A stretch of DNA of 64,000 nt from CAVTND01 sp963735955. GTDB taxonomy: Bacteria; Pseudomonadota; Gammaproteobacteria; Burkholderiales; Burkholderiaceae_F. Positions 52,441-61,072 of this stretch are shown here, piece after piece; the stretch's first letter is position 1, and every line of letters begins with the position of its first letter. The position numbers and the translations under genes were made by a program. The notes under the pieces were generated by a model. It saw only the letters and a program-made list of their open reading frames with translations, did not search any database and was not told the DNA's origin. The stretch lies in assembly GCA_963735955.1 (NCBI GenBank), contig CAVTND010000012.1:1-64000 (forward strand), read 5' to 3'.

Positions 52441-54054
52441 TCACTCGAGCGATGTCTGCGCAACCCCGGCGCAATCCGTCTTGACCGCGAACAGCCGGCC
52501 CGACAATGGCGCTGATTCCAGTGCATCGCGGCTCGCGGTGTCGCGCCTACTGGTCACATACAGGGTGTCGCCGGCGCCGAAACCGACATCGGTGGGGCTT
52601 GGCACCGGCAGACCGATCACTCGATCAAGACTGCCGTCGTGTTCGAAGCGCACGACGCTCCAGCCGTCGAGCAATGCACTCCAGAGACCTCCGTGCTGGT
52701 CGACCGCCAGGCCGCTCAAACGTCCCGATCCCTTCGGTACGGTGGCGAGCCGTCGAACGGTCGGGCTGCCATCGCGCATGGTGTAGAGAGTGCCGCTGTC
52801 GGTAGCGACCGCGAACATGGTGTCGCCATCGGCGCCCCAGGCCAGCGCAGTCACGGGCTCGGCCAGTCGCCAGCCACCGACCAGCGCGCCTTCGGCCGTC
52901 AACACTCCGATGCGCCAACGATCCCCGTCGGCATGGCAGGCCCACAGACGGTGCTTGGCGTCGACGCACACCGCGCACAGCCGGCGGCCCGGCAGGCCAC
53001 GATGCGTGCGAATCTCGCCGTCGGCGCCGACATGCCACCACTTCGAGGCCTGCTGCACCACGACACCGTCAGCATGCAGCAGCAGCGCTTCGATCGGCGC
53101 GTCGAGTCGGGCGATGCAGTCGTCGCGCCCGATGCAGTCGTCTTGCCTGACGCAGCGGCGCACAGCCGGCGCCAGTCTGTCCGCCCAGTAGAGCGCGCCT
53201 TCGTGCGCCGACCAGCGCGGGAATGCCCCCTGGAAGGCCCATTCGCCCTCGATCGCCTGGGCCGGTCCTTCGATGCCGCGTACCTGCGTGGCATTCAGTT
53301 GCGCGCCGATGCGGCGCGCCGCAGCGGCGACTTCCGGACCGAGCAGATCGATGCGCTGCATCGACAGGCGAAACGCGGGCCCGGCCACGCTGATGGCGCC
53401 ACGTACCTGGCCATCGGCATCGACAATCGGCGCGCCGCAGCAGCGCACGCCGAGCGCGATTTCCTCGTCATCGATCGAGTAGCCGCGCGTAGTGGTCAGC
53501 TTGAGTTCGGCCTGCAGGCGACGGCGGTCGGTGATCGTGCGCGGCGTCAGTGCGGCGAGCGGCATGTCCTTGATCAGCGCGTCGCGCTGCGCGGCCGGCA
53601 GCGCTGACAGGATCGCCTTGCCCTGGCTGGTGCAGTGAAGCGGTTTGCGCTGACCGAGCGCGGCCTGCGAACGCAGGCTGTGCGCGCCATCGCAGCGCTC
53701 GAGCGAGATCACTTCCAGCCCGTCAAGCGCGGCCAGGTAAGAAGTCTCGCCGGTCATGTCGCGCAGGGAGCGCAATTCGGCACCGGCGGCGGCGACCAGG
53801 TCGGGCATCGAGTAGGCCGCACGCGCATATTCGAAGCAGCGGAAGCCCAGGCAGTAGACACGCCGCAAGGGGTCGCGCCGGATCAGGCCGCGCGCCTCCA
53901 GGGTCGCGAGCAGGCGATACATCGTCGTGCGGGGCAGGCTGAGTTGCGCGGCGAGTTCGGCCTGACTCAGCCCGGCGGGTGAGCTGCCGATGGCTTCGAG
54001 CACGTCGAGCGCCTTGTCGAGCGACGCCGTGCCTTCCGCCGTCTTGCTGCTCAT
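52441..54054 (-). CDS. IclR-type regulator fused to an SMP-30/lactonase-like sensor domain
   Basis: 537 residues from the ATG at 54054. Residues ~10-75: winged HTH (LDVLEAIGSSPAGLSQAELA, LPRTTMYRLLATLEARGLIR). ~75-245: IclR effector domain (TSYLAALDGLEVISLER, HCTSQGKAILSALP, GVRCCGAPIVDADGQVRGAI). ~270-530: beta-propeller of the SMP-30/gluconolactonase type (LSGLAVDQHGGLWSALLDGW, LPVPSPTDVGFGAGDTLYVT). Predicted metal ligands are replaced (GEGP becomes GAFP, SNGL becomes VTAL, DGLAVD becomes SGLAVD), so it likely senses rather than hydrolyses. Divergent from the catabolic genes it probably controls. Confidence 0.85.
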   Translation of the reverse strand: MSSKTAEGTASLDKALDVLEAIGSSPAGLSQAELAAQLSLPRTTMYRLLATLEARGLIRRDPLRRVYCLGFRCFEYARAAYSMPDLVAAAGAELRSLRDMTGETSYLAALDGLEVISLERCDGAHSLRSQAALGQRKPLHCTSQGKAILSALPAAQRDALIKDMPLAALTPRTITDRRRLQAELKLTTTRGYSIDDEEIALGVRCCGAPIVDADGQVRGAISVAGPAFRLSMQRIDLLGPEVAAAARRIGAQLNATQVRGIEGPAQAIEGEWAFQGAFPRWSAHEGALYWADRLAPAVRRCVRQDDCIGRDDCIARLDAPIEALLLHADGVVVQQASKWWHVGADGEIRTHRGLPGRRLCAVCVDAKHRLWACHADGDRWRIGVLTAEGALVGGWRLAEPVTALAWGADGDTMFAVATDSGTLYTMRDGSPTVRRLATVPKGSGRLSGLAVDQHGGLWSALLDGWSVVRFEHDGSLDRVIGLPVPSPTDVGFGAGDTLYVTSRRDTASRDALESAPLSGRLFAVKTDCAGVAQTSLE

Positions 54055-54239
54055 GACTTGCTGCTCATCGAATGCTCCCAACCGGTGGAACACGGAGGCC
54101 CGCGGCAGGCGCTGCCCGCTTGGCCCCATGCAAGAGCATACGTAGGATCGGCGCCCAGGAAATGAAGAAGCCCCGGCCAGGAAGCCTGGGACCCGCACGC
54201 TGGAACAGCGATCGCCACCGCCGATCCGAAAGGCCAACC

Positions 54240-55043
54240 ATGATTGCTTCGACCACAGTGAACGCCCCGTTCACACCGACCCCGCCGCTGACCCGCCAGA
54301 CCGTGCGGGTGCCCGACGCGGTGCTCGACCGCCTCGCCCGCATCACCAGCGGTTCGCTGACGACCCAGCTCTACAAGAAGGGTTACCGCCAGCCGGTGCT
54401 GGTCGGATTGCGGCCGCTGCAGCCGAAAGTCAGGCCCTTCGCCGGGCGCGCCTACACGATGCGTTTCATCCCGGCGCGCGAAGATATCGATGTCTACGCG
54501 ACGCTGACCACCACGCCGAACCCCGATAACCTGCAGTGGGTCGGGGTCGAACAGACCCAGCCCGGCGAGGTGATGGTCATCGACAGCCGGCGCGATGGCA
54601 CGGCGGCGTCGATGGGCAATATGCTGATCACGCGCATGATGAAGCGCGGCGTGCGCGCGGTTGTCACCGACGGCAGCTTTCGCGATGGCACCGAACTGGC
54701 CGCGATGGACTTTCCGGCCTGGTGCGCCGGCGTGACGGCGACCACGCGGCTGAGCTACCACCACGTGGCAGACCTGCAGGTGCCGATCTCCTGCGCCGGC
54801 GTGGCGGTCTATCCGGGCGATGCGATCCACGGCGACGGCGACAACGTCACCGTGATTCCCGCGCACCTGGCTGCCGAAATGGCCGATCTGTGCGAGGCGC
54901 AGGACGATCTCGAGGCCTATCTTGCGCTGCGCGTGCACGCCGGCGAGTCGCTCTGGGGCCTGTACCCTCCAAGCGCCGAGACCCGCGCCCAGCATGCGTC
55001 CTGGGTGGCAGGCGGCCGGCCGCCGATCCGAGCATCGAAATAG
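54240..55043 (+). CDS. RraA-family aldolase/decarboxylase (first copy)
   Basis: 267 residues from the ATG at 54240 (AAAGG upstream). LARITSGSLTTQLYKKGYRQ, AYTMRFIPAREDIDVY, QTQPGEVMVIDSRRDGTAAS, MGNMLITRMMKRGVRAVVTD and GSFRDGTELAAMDFPAWCAG are the HMG/CHA aldolase (RraA-like) core with the divalent-metal D residue. Cleaves 4-hydroxy-2-oxo acids or decarboxylates oxaloacetate in relatives. Starts the catabolic cluster; a paralogue is at 61073. Confidence 0.85.
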   Translation: MIASTTVNAPFTPTPPLTRQTVRVPDAVLDRLARITSGSLTTQLYKKGYRQPVLVGLRPLQPKVRPFAGRAYTMRFIPAREDIDVYATLTTTPNPDNLQWVGVEQTQPGEVMVIDSRRDGTAASMGNMLITRMMKRGVRAVVTDGSFRDGTELAAMDFPAWCAGVTATTRLSYHHVADLQVPISCAGVAVYPGDAIHGDGDNVTVIPAHLAAEMADLCEAQDDLEAYLALRVHAGESLWGLYPPSAETRAQHASWVAGGRPPIRASK

Positions 55044-55055
55044 GCAACGGAGGAC

Positions 55056-55523
55056 ATGCGCATGCACAAGCACGAGACGCTGATCCGTCGCTACTTCGAC
55101 GCCTGCAATGCGGCCGACTACGCGGCGCTGATGAGTTGCTTCACGCCCGACGCGGTGCATTACTTTCCACCCGGGCTGCCGGAGATTCCCTGGCGCGGAG
55201 CCGATACGATCGCAAAGAAGTGGATCTGGTGCGTCGAGAACCTGGGATCGCAGTGGACGATCGAGAAGGTGCTGGTCAGCCACGATTCGAACGAGGCGGT
55301 CATCGAATGGACCCACTGGAAGCGCAAGAGCGCGACGGCGCAGCGCGGCGACGAGTGGTACGTATTCGACAATCCGAGCGGCTTGATCCGCGAGATCCGC
55401 GCCTATTACGCTGCGCCAGCCGTGAAGGAGACCGGCGATCTGCCGCAGGTCAACGGACTGCGCATGGGCGAATTGGTCGAGTTCGACTACGCTGGCCGTG
55501 GTTATCACCTGAAGTGGCAGTGA
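55056..55523 (+). CDS. SnoaL-like (NTF2 fold) protein
   Basis: 155 residues. LIRRYFDACNAADYAALMSC, FTPDAVHYFPPGLPEIPWRG, VLVSHDSNEAVIEWTHWKRK and IREIRAYYAAP outline the cone-shaped NTF2/SnoaL fold. Twelve bases after the aldolase gene, so co-transcribed. May isomerise or hydrate a pathway intermediate; exact role unknown. Cytoplasmic. Confidence 0.75.
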   Translation: MRMHKHETLIRRYFDACNAADYAALMSCFTPDAVHYFPPGLPEIPWRGADTIAKKWIWCVENLGSQWTIEKVLVSHDSNEAVIEWTHWKRKSATAQRGDEWYVFDNPSGLIREIRAYYAAPAVKETGDLPQVNGLRMGELVEFDYAGRGYHLKWQ

Positions 55524-55542
55524 CAGGATGCGTCGCGCGGAC

Positions 55543-55814
55543 TAGGGCCTGTTCACACTGGCAACGGGAGTGCGAAAGATGGATGGCGGGAGGCAGTGCA
55601 AGGCGGCGCGAGCGCCGTTGGCTGATGCCAATCAGCGAGCGGCAACGCAGCAATGCGCCCGCCATCCGTCTTTCCCTTCGGGTTGGGCCGAAATGCGGCG
55701 TCTGCTTTGTAGTGACGTCTGGCGAAGGGGGCCACCCTTAGCGGCGCCGCCCTTCGCGCAGGCCACCGCATTGCGGCCCAACGCATCTCCCGTTGCCAGT
55801 GTGAACAGGCCCTA
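55543..55814. repeat. MITE-like element with 28-base terminal inverted repeats
   Basis: Left end TAGGGCCTGTTCACACTGGC at 55543 (28 bases to 55570) is the exact reverse complement of 55787-55814. The 272-base interior has no coding potential but contains nested stems (GATGGCGGG/CCCGCCATC). Fills the gap between the SnoaL-like and Dabb genes. Confidence 0.8.
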
Positions 55815-55832
55815 TGAGAGAAGGGGACAGTC

Positions 55833-56132
55833 GTGTTGAAACACATTGTTCTGTTTCGCCGCAAGCTCGACGTGTCCGCGGACCATGAGCGGGAAGCGGG
55901 GCTGGTTGCGCGCATGGATGCGATTGGCGGACAGATCGACGGCGTACGCGCCTGGAAACTGTCAGCTAACGAAGTGGAGCGGCCGATCTGCTGGGGCTAT
56001 GTGCTGGAGTCGCGCTTCGACGATCTGGCGGGACTGAATCATTACCTGTTTCATCCGCTCCACCAGGCTCTGATTGCCGACTTGAGGACCTACTTCGAGT
56101 GGGCCGCGGTCGACTACACGGAGAAAGCATGA
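55833..56132 (+). CDS. Dabb (stress-responsive alpha/beta barrel) domain protein
   Basis: 99 residues from GTG (AAGGGGA upstream). MLKHIVLFRRKLDVS, IDGVRAWKLSANEVERPICW, ESRFDDLAGLNHYLFHPLHQ and the last strand before DYTEKA match the Dabb dimeric barrel, with the usual N-terminal KHIV-F strand. Found in catabolic operons as small monooxygenase- or isomerase-like proteins; role here unknown. Confidence 0.85.
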   Translation: MLKHIVLFRRKLDVSADHEREAGLVARMDAIGGQIDGVRAWKLSANEVERPICWGYVLESRFDDLAGLNHYLFHPLHQALIADLRTYFEWAAVDYTEKA

Positions 56133-56200
56133 TGATGCGCGCAGCGCCAGTATTCACAAGACTCACGAGGCCGACGCACGGCCGCCCGAAGGCGGACGAG

Positions 56201-56237
56201 ACCCCCGCGGGGGGTCGCGTGCCGCACCTGGCACGCG
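56201..56237 (+). promoter_or_regulatory. GC-rich leader hairpins before the dehydratase gene
   Basis: ACCCCCGCGGGGGGT (56201-56215) is followed by CGCGTGCC, loop GCACCT, GGCACGCG (56216-56237). The ribosome site (GGGGGG) comes directly after, so folding could limit translation. May also be a general betaproteobacterial repeat. Confidence 0.35.
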
Positions 56238-56247
56238 GGGGGCACAG

Positions 56248-57978
56248 ATGACAAGGCGAACTTATTCCTCCTTGCGGAGCGCGCGCTGGTTCGCGCCCGA
56301 CGACTTCCGCTCCTTCGGCCATCGCTCGCGCGTGATGCAGATGGGCTACGCGCCGGCCGACTGGAAGGACAAGCCGGTCATCGCGATCGTCAACACGTGG
56401 AGCGATGCCAACCAGTGCCACTCGCACTTCAAGCAGCGCGTCGACGACGTCAAGCGCGGCATCCTGCAAGCGGGCGGATTCCCGCTCGAGCTGCCGGCGA
56501 TCAGCCTGTCGGAGTCGATGGTCAAGCCGACGACGATGCTCTATCGCAACTTCCTCGCGATGGAGACCGAGGAGCTGCTGCGTTCGCACCCGATCGACGG
56601 CGCCGTGTTGATGGGCGGCTGCGACAAGACCACGCCGGGCCTGACGATGGGTGCGCTCAGCATGGGCGTGCCCTTCATCTACCTGCCCGCCGGCCCGATG
56701 TTGCGCGGTAACTGGAAAGGCAGGGTCCTGGGCTCGGGTTCGGACGCCTTCAAGTACTGGGACGAGCGCCGCGCCGGCCGCTTGAGCGATGAAGCCTGGC
56801 AGGAGATGGAGGCGGGCATCGCGCGCAGCCATGGCACCTGCATGACGATGGGCACAGCTTCGACGATGATGGGCATCGCCGAAGCGATCGGCTTCACACT
56901 GCCGGGGGCGAGTTCGATTCCGGCGGCGGACGCCAATCACATCCGGATGAGCGCCGAATGCGGTCGCCGCATCGTGCAGATGGTGTGGGACGACCTTACG
57001 CCGGCGAAGATGCTGTCGCGCAAGAACTTCGAGAACGGTATTGCATGTGCGATGGCGATGGGCTGCTCGACCAATGCGATCGTTCACCTGATTGCGATGT
57101 CGCGCCGTGCCGGGCACCCGGTGACGCTCGATGACTTCGACACCGCCAGCCGCAAGGTGCCCGTCATCGCCAACATCCGGCCCAGTGGCGACACCTACCT
57201 GATGGAAGATTTCTACTATTCGGGCGGACTGCCGGCCATGCTCAAGCGCATCGAAGGGCACCTGCATGGCGATGCCATGACGGTCAACGGCTGCACGATT
57301 GCCGCCAACATCGCCGATGCGGTCGTCTACAACGACGATGTGATCCGGCCGCTCGACAAGCCGATCTACGCCGAAGGCGCGCTAGCGGTGCTGCGCGGCA
57401 ACCTCGCGCCCGACGGCGTAGTCATCAAGCCGAGTGCCTGCGCGCCGCATCTGCTGCGGCACACCGGCCCGGCGCTCGTCTTCGACGACTACCCGGCGCT
57501 GAAGAAAGCGATCGACGATCCCGCTCTCGACGTGACGGGCGATCACATCATGGTGTTGCGCAATGCCGGCCCCAAGGGCGCCGGCATGCCCGAGTGGGGC
57601 ATGCTGCCGATCCCGACCAAGCTGCTGAAGGCGGGCGTGAAAGACATGTTGCGCCTGTCGGACGCGCGCATGAGCGGGACCAGCTACGGCGGCTGTCTGC
57701 TGCACTGCTCGCCAGAATCCGCGATCGGCGGGCCACTGGCGCTGGTGAAAACCGGCGACCGAATTACGGTCGATGTGCCGGCGCGCCGCATCCACCTCGA
57801 AGTGAGCGACCAGGAGCTCGCGCGTCGCAAGGCCGCGTGGACGCCACGCCCGCCCCGCTACGAGCGAGGCTACGGCTGGATGTTCGGCCGCCATATCCTG
57901 CAGGCGAATCAAGGCTGCGACTTTGACTTTCTCGAGACTTCGTTCGGGGCGCCGGTCGGCGAGCCCGACATCTTCTGA
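56248..57978 (+). CDS. IlvD/Edd-family sugar-acid dehydratase
   Basis: 576 residues, the usual length. Three Fe-S-ligand cysteines can be seen: NTWSDANQCHSHFKQRVDDV, VLMGGCDKTTPGLTMGALSM and SHGTCMTMGTASTMMGIAEA; the C-terminal SDARMSGTSYGGCLLHCSPE is also conserved. The sequence fits aldonate dehydratases (arabinonate, xylonate, altronate type) better than IlvD. Converts a sugar acid to its 2-keto-3-deoxy derivative. Central enzyme of the cluster. Confidence 0.87.
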   Translation: MTRRTYSSLRSARWFAPDDFRSFGHRSRVMQMGYAPADWKDKPVIAIVNTWSDANQCHSHFKQRVDDVKRGILQAGGFPLELPAISLSESMVKPTTMLYRNFLAMETEELLRSHPIDGAVLMGGCDKTTPGLTMGALSMGVPFIYLPAGPMLRGNWKGRVLGSGSDAFKYWDERRAGRLSDEAWQEMEAGIARSHGTCMTMGTASTMMGIAEAIGFTLPGASSIPAADANHIRMSAECGRRIVQMVWDDLTPAKMLSRKNFENGIACAMAMGCSTNAIVHLIAMSRRAGHPVTLDDFDTASRKVPVIANIRPSGDTYLMEDFYYSGGLPAMLKRIEGHLHGDAMTVNGCTIAANIADAVVYNDDVIRPLDKPIYAEGALAVLRGNLAPDGVVIKPSACAPHLLRHTGPALVFDDYPALKKAIDDPALDVTGDHIMVLRNAGPKGAGMPEWGMLPIPTKLLKAGVKDMLRLSDARMSGTSYGGCLLHCSPESAIGGPLALVKTGDRITVDVPARRIHLEVSDQELARRKAAWTPRPPRYERGYGWMFGRHILQANQGCDFDFLETSFGAPVGEPDIF

Positions 57979-58008
57979 ATTCACAGTAAAGCGACCAGGG
58001 AGACAAGC

Positions 58009-58983
58009 ATGCAAAGCCGCCGCACGTTCCTGCAGGCATCCGCCGCTTTCGCCGTGGCCAGCGCTGGCGGAGCCACCTTCGCTGCGACCTGGCCGAACCG
58101 GCCGGTGCGCATCATCGTGCCCTTCGCTCCCGGCGGCACGTCCGACACGATCGCCCGCCTGATCACCAACCCGCTGCGCGAAACACTCGGCCAGCCGGTG
58201 ATCGTCGAGAACCGGACCGGAGCCAATGGCGCCGTCGGAGCGCAGGTCGTTGCGCAATCAAACGACCAGCACACGGTGCTGCTGACCGATGTCAGCTCGC
58301 TGGCCATCAGTCCTCTGGTTCAGAAGGACCTGCCGTTCAAGCCGAGCGAGCTGACCGGGGTCACGATGCTGGCGTATTCGCCGCATCTGCTGGTCGTGTT
58401 TCCCCCGGTGCAGGCCAGCAACCTGGCCGAACTGGTGGCGCTGTCCAAGCGCACGCCGATCAACGTCGCTTCGGCCGGGTCGGGGTCGGCCAATCACCTC
58501 GGCATCGTCGAGATCGCACTGTCGACCGGCATGAAGTGGCAGCACGTGCCCTACAAGGGCGGTGCTGCGGCGCTCGCTGATACGGCGGCCGGCAACACGC
58601 AGTTGGTGCTCAACGGCATGCTGGCGACGCTGCCACTGGTGCAGGGGGGCAAGCTGCGCGCGATCGGCGTGTCGCGCAAGACTCGCTCGCCCCTGCTGCC
58701 GAACGTGCCGACCATCGCCGAGCAGGGCGTGGTGGGCTTCGAGTCCGGTACCTATCAGGGAGTTGTCGCTCCTTCGACGATGCCAAAGGACGTGATCGCT
58801 CGCCTGAACGCCGATCTGATTCGCATCGTCCGCGCACCGGAAATGCGCGCCCGCCTGCTCGAGGCCGGCGCCGAGGTGATGACGTCGACACCGGCGGAGC
58901 TTTCATCCTTCCTCATCACCGAGCGCGACCGCTGGGCGGATGTGATCAAGCGCACCGGCAAGGACCTCGAAGGCAACGCCTGA
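58009..58983 (+). CDS. Bug/TctC-type substrate-binding protein
   Basis: 324 residues. Tat-like signal MQSRRTFLQASAAFAVASAG, then WPNRPVRIIVPFAPGGTSDT, GQPVIVENRTGANGAVGAQV, ASAGSGSANHLGIVEIALST and HVPYKGGAAALADTAAGNTQ. Periplasmic receptor for a carboxylate, encoded in the middle of the catabolic genes, so its ligand is probably the pathway substrate. No membrane subunits adjacent. Confidence 0.9.
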   Translation: MQSRRTFLQASAAFAVASAGGATFAATWPNRPVRIIVPFAPGGTSDTIARLITNPLRETLGQPVIVENRTGANGAVGAQVVAQSNDQHTVLLTDVSSLAISPLVQKDLPFKPSELTGVTMLAYSPHLLVVFPPVQASNLAELVALSKRTPINVASAGSGSANHLGIVEIALSTGMKWQHVPYKGGAAALADTAAGNTQLVLNGMLATLPLVQGGKLRAIGVSRKTRSPLLPNVPTIAEQGVVGFESGTYQGVVAPSTMPKDVIARLNADLIRIVRAPEMRARLLEAGAEVMTSTPAELSSFLITERDRWADVIKRTGKDLEGNA

Positions 58984-58985
58984 GA

Positions 58986-60107
58986 ATGACGCGCGCCTCG
59001 CGCCCGCTCGGCATCGATCAGCTCGCTCGCTTCGCGACCGAGCTCTTCACCGCTGCTGGCATGGACGGCGACAAGGCTGCGACCGTTGCGCGCCTGCTGG
59101 TCCTGACCGATGCGATGGGTCGCCGCACGCACGGGCTGGCGATGGCGCCCCTGTACCTCGAGGAGATTGGCAAGGGAGGTATGCGCATCAGCGGCGAGCC
59201 TCAGGTGATCAAGGACACCGGAAGCACGGCAGTCTGGGACGGCGACTACCTGCCGGGGCTGTGGCTGGTGAATAAGGCGATCGAGACCGCAATTCCGCGC
59301 GCCGCGCGCCATGGCATCAGTGCGATTGCGATCCGCAGGAGCCATCACATCGGCTGTCTCGCGGCGCTGGTCAAGCAGGCCGCCGACCGAGGCTATGTCG
59401 CATTGATCGCCAACTCGGACCCGGCGGGAAAGCGCGTCGCGCCCTACGGCGGCACCGAAGCATTGTTCACGCCGAATCCATTCGCCGTCGGCTATCCGGG
59501 CAGTGATCATCCGGTGCTGGTTGATATCTGCGCTTCGATCACGACGACCTCGATGACGCGCCAGAAGCTGGCGGCCGGCGAGCAGTTCGAGCATCCGTGG
59601 CTGCTCGACGCTCTGGGTCATCCGACGCGTGACCCGGCCGTGCTCGAAAAGGCGGAACCGCGCGGATCCTTGCAGCTGATGGGAGGGCTGGAATATGGCC
59701 ACAAGGGCTTCGGCCTGGCGCTGATGATCGAGGCGCTGTCGCAGGGCCTGTCGGGACACGGGCGCAAGGATGCACCGGCGCGCTGGGGCGGCAATGTCTT
59801 CCTGCAGGTAATTGATCCGGAGCTGTTTGCGGGACGCGATGCCTTTGTCGAACAGATGGACTTCCTGTCCGAGCGCAGTCGCGCCAACCGGCCGCTACAC
59901 GCCGACCAGCCGGTGCGTCTTCCGGGCGACCAGGCCGCACGCGGCGTCACGCGCGCCGAAGCGGACGGGATCGCCTATGACGATACGAACTGGGCAGCCC
60001 TGAACGACTGGGCGGCGCGACTCGATGTCAGGACGCCGCTCGACGGAACGCCAGTCGCACCAATTCGAAACGAGTCACGCCCGAGGCCAGCATCCCGACC
60101 GGAGTAA
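58986..60107 (+). CDS. Ldh2-family (malate/L-lactate/ureidoglycolate) dehydrogenase
   Basis: 373 residues. LFTAAGMDGDKAATVARLLV, GRRTHGLAMAPLYLEEIGKG, AIAIRRSHHIGCLAALVKQA, GGTEALFTPNPFAVGYPGSD, MGGLEYGHKGFGLALMIEAL are hallmarks of the NAD(P)-dependent Ldh_2 family. Oxidises a 2-hydroxy acid or reduces a 2-keto acid. Its start is two bases after the stop of the binding-protein gene, so they are tightly coupled. Confidence 0.88.
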   Translation: MTRASRPLGIDQLARFATELFTAAGMDGDKAATVARLLVLTDAMGRRTHGLAMAPLYLEEIGKGGMRISGEPQVIKDTGSTAVWDGDYLPGLWLVNKAIETAIPRAARHGISAIAIRRSHHIGCLAALVKQAADRGYVALIANSDPAGKRVAPYGGTEALFTPNPFAVGYPGSDHPVLVDICASITTTSMTRQKLAAGEQFEHPWLLDALGHPTRDPAVLEKAEPRGSLQLMGGLEYGHKGFGLALMIEALSQGLSGHGRKDAPARWGGNVFLQVIDPELFAGRDAFVEQMDFLSERSRANRPLHADQPVRLPGDQAARGVTRAEADGIAYDDTNWAALNDWAARLDVRTPLDGTPVAPIRNESRPRPASRPE

Positions 60108-60111
60108 TGGA

Positions 60112-61053
60112 ATGAGCAAGCCACGCATTCTGCAAATCGGACGGCTGCTGCCGGCGCTCGAAGACGCGCTCATGCAGGAGTTCGATGTCCACCTGCTGGC
60201 GCACGAGGCGGAACCCAAGGCCTTCCTCGCGCAGCGCGGCGTCGAGTTCGTCGGCGTTGCGACATCGGCGCGCTTCGGCGCCGATGCCGCACTCATGGGC
60301 GCGCTGCCAAACCTCAAGGTGATTTCGAATTTCGGTGTCGGCTACGAGACGATCGATATCGGTGCCGCGCGAGCTCGCGGCGTCATGGTCAGCAACACTC
60401 CCGATGTACTGACCGATTGCGTTGCGGATCTCGCGTTCGGCCTGCTGATCGACGTCGCGCGCGGGCTGTCGGCGGCCGATCGTTTCGTGCGGCGTGGCGA
60501 CTGGAAGCACGGTCAGTTTCCGCTCGCCACGCGCGTTAGTGGCAAACGGCTCGGTGTGCTCGGGCTCGGGCGGATCGGTCGCGCAATCGCCAAGCGTGCG
60601 GCGGGTTTTGACATGGAGACGCGCTACCACAACCGGACGCCGCTCGCCGACCTTGCGTATGGCTATGAAGCATCGTTGATCGATCTTGCCCGTTGGGCGG
60701 ATTTCCTTGTCGTCGCCGCGGCCGGCGGTGCTGCGACCCGGGCGATGGTCTCGCGCGAAGTGCTTGCAGCGCTTGGCAAGAAGGGTTATCTGATCAACAT
60801 CGCGCGCGGCTCGGTGGTCGACGAAGCGGCCCTGGTCGATGCGCTGGTGAACCGGCGCATCGCCGGTGCGGCGCTCGATGTTTTCACGGACGAGCCGAAC
60901 GTGCCTCCGGAACTGTTCGCTCTCGACAACGTCGTGCTGCTGCCGCATATCGCAAGCGCGACCAGGGAGACGCGCCAGGCGATGGCCGATCTCGTGCTCG
61001 ACAACCTTCGTTCCTACTTCCGCGCTGGCAAGTTGCTGACGCCGGTGGCGTGA
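60112..61053 (+). CDS. D-isomer-specific 2-hydroxyacid dehydrogenase
   Basis: 313 residues from the ATG at 60112 (GGAG upstream). KVISNFGVGYETIDIGAARA, Rossmann motif GVLGLGRIGRAIAKRAAGF, catalytic Arg in LINIARGSVVDEAALVDAL, Glu in VFTDEPNVPPELF, His in VVLLPHIASATRETR. Like glyoxylate/hydroxypyruvate reductases. Handles a D-2-hydroxy acid formed in the pathway; works beside the L-type enzyme encoded just before it. Confidence 0.9.
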   Translation: MSKPRILQIGRLLPALEDALMQEFDVHLLAHEAEPKAFLAQRGVEFVGVATSARFGADAALMGALPNLKVISNFGVGYETIDIGAARARGVMVSNTPDVLTDCVADLAFGLLIDVARGLSAADRFVRRGDWKHGQFPLATRVSGKRLGVLGLGRIGRAIAKRAAGFDMETRYHNRTPLADLAYGYEASLIDLARWADFLVVAAAGGAATRAMVSREVLAALGKKGYLINIARGSVVDEAALVDALVNRRIAGAALDVFTDEPNVPPELFALDNVVLLPHIASATRETRQAMADLVLDNLRSYFRAGKLLTPVA

Positions 61054-61072
61054 ATCGTCAATGGAGAAAGCC

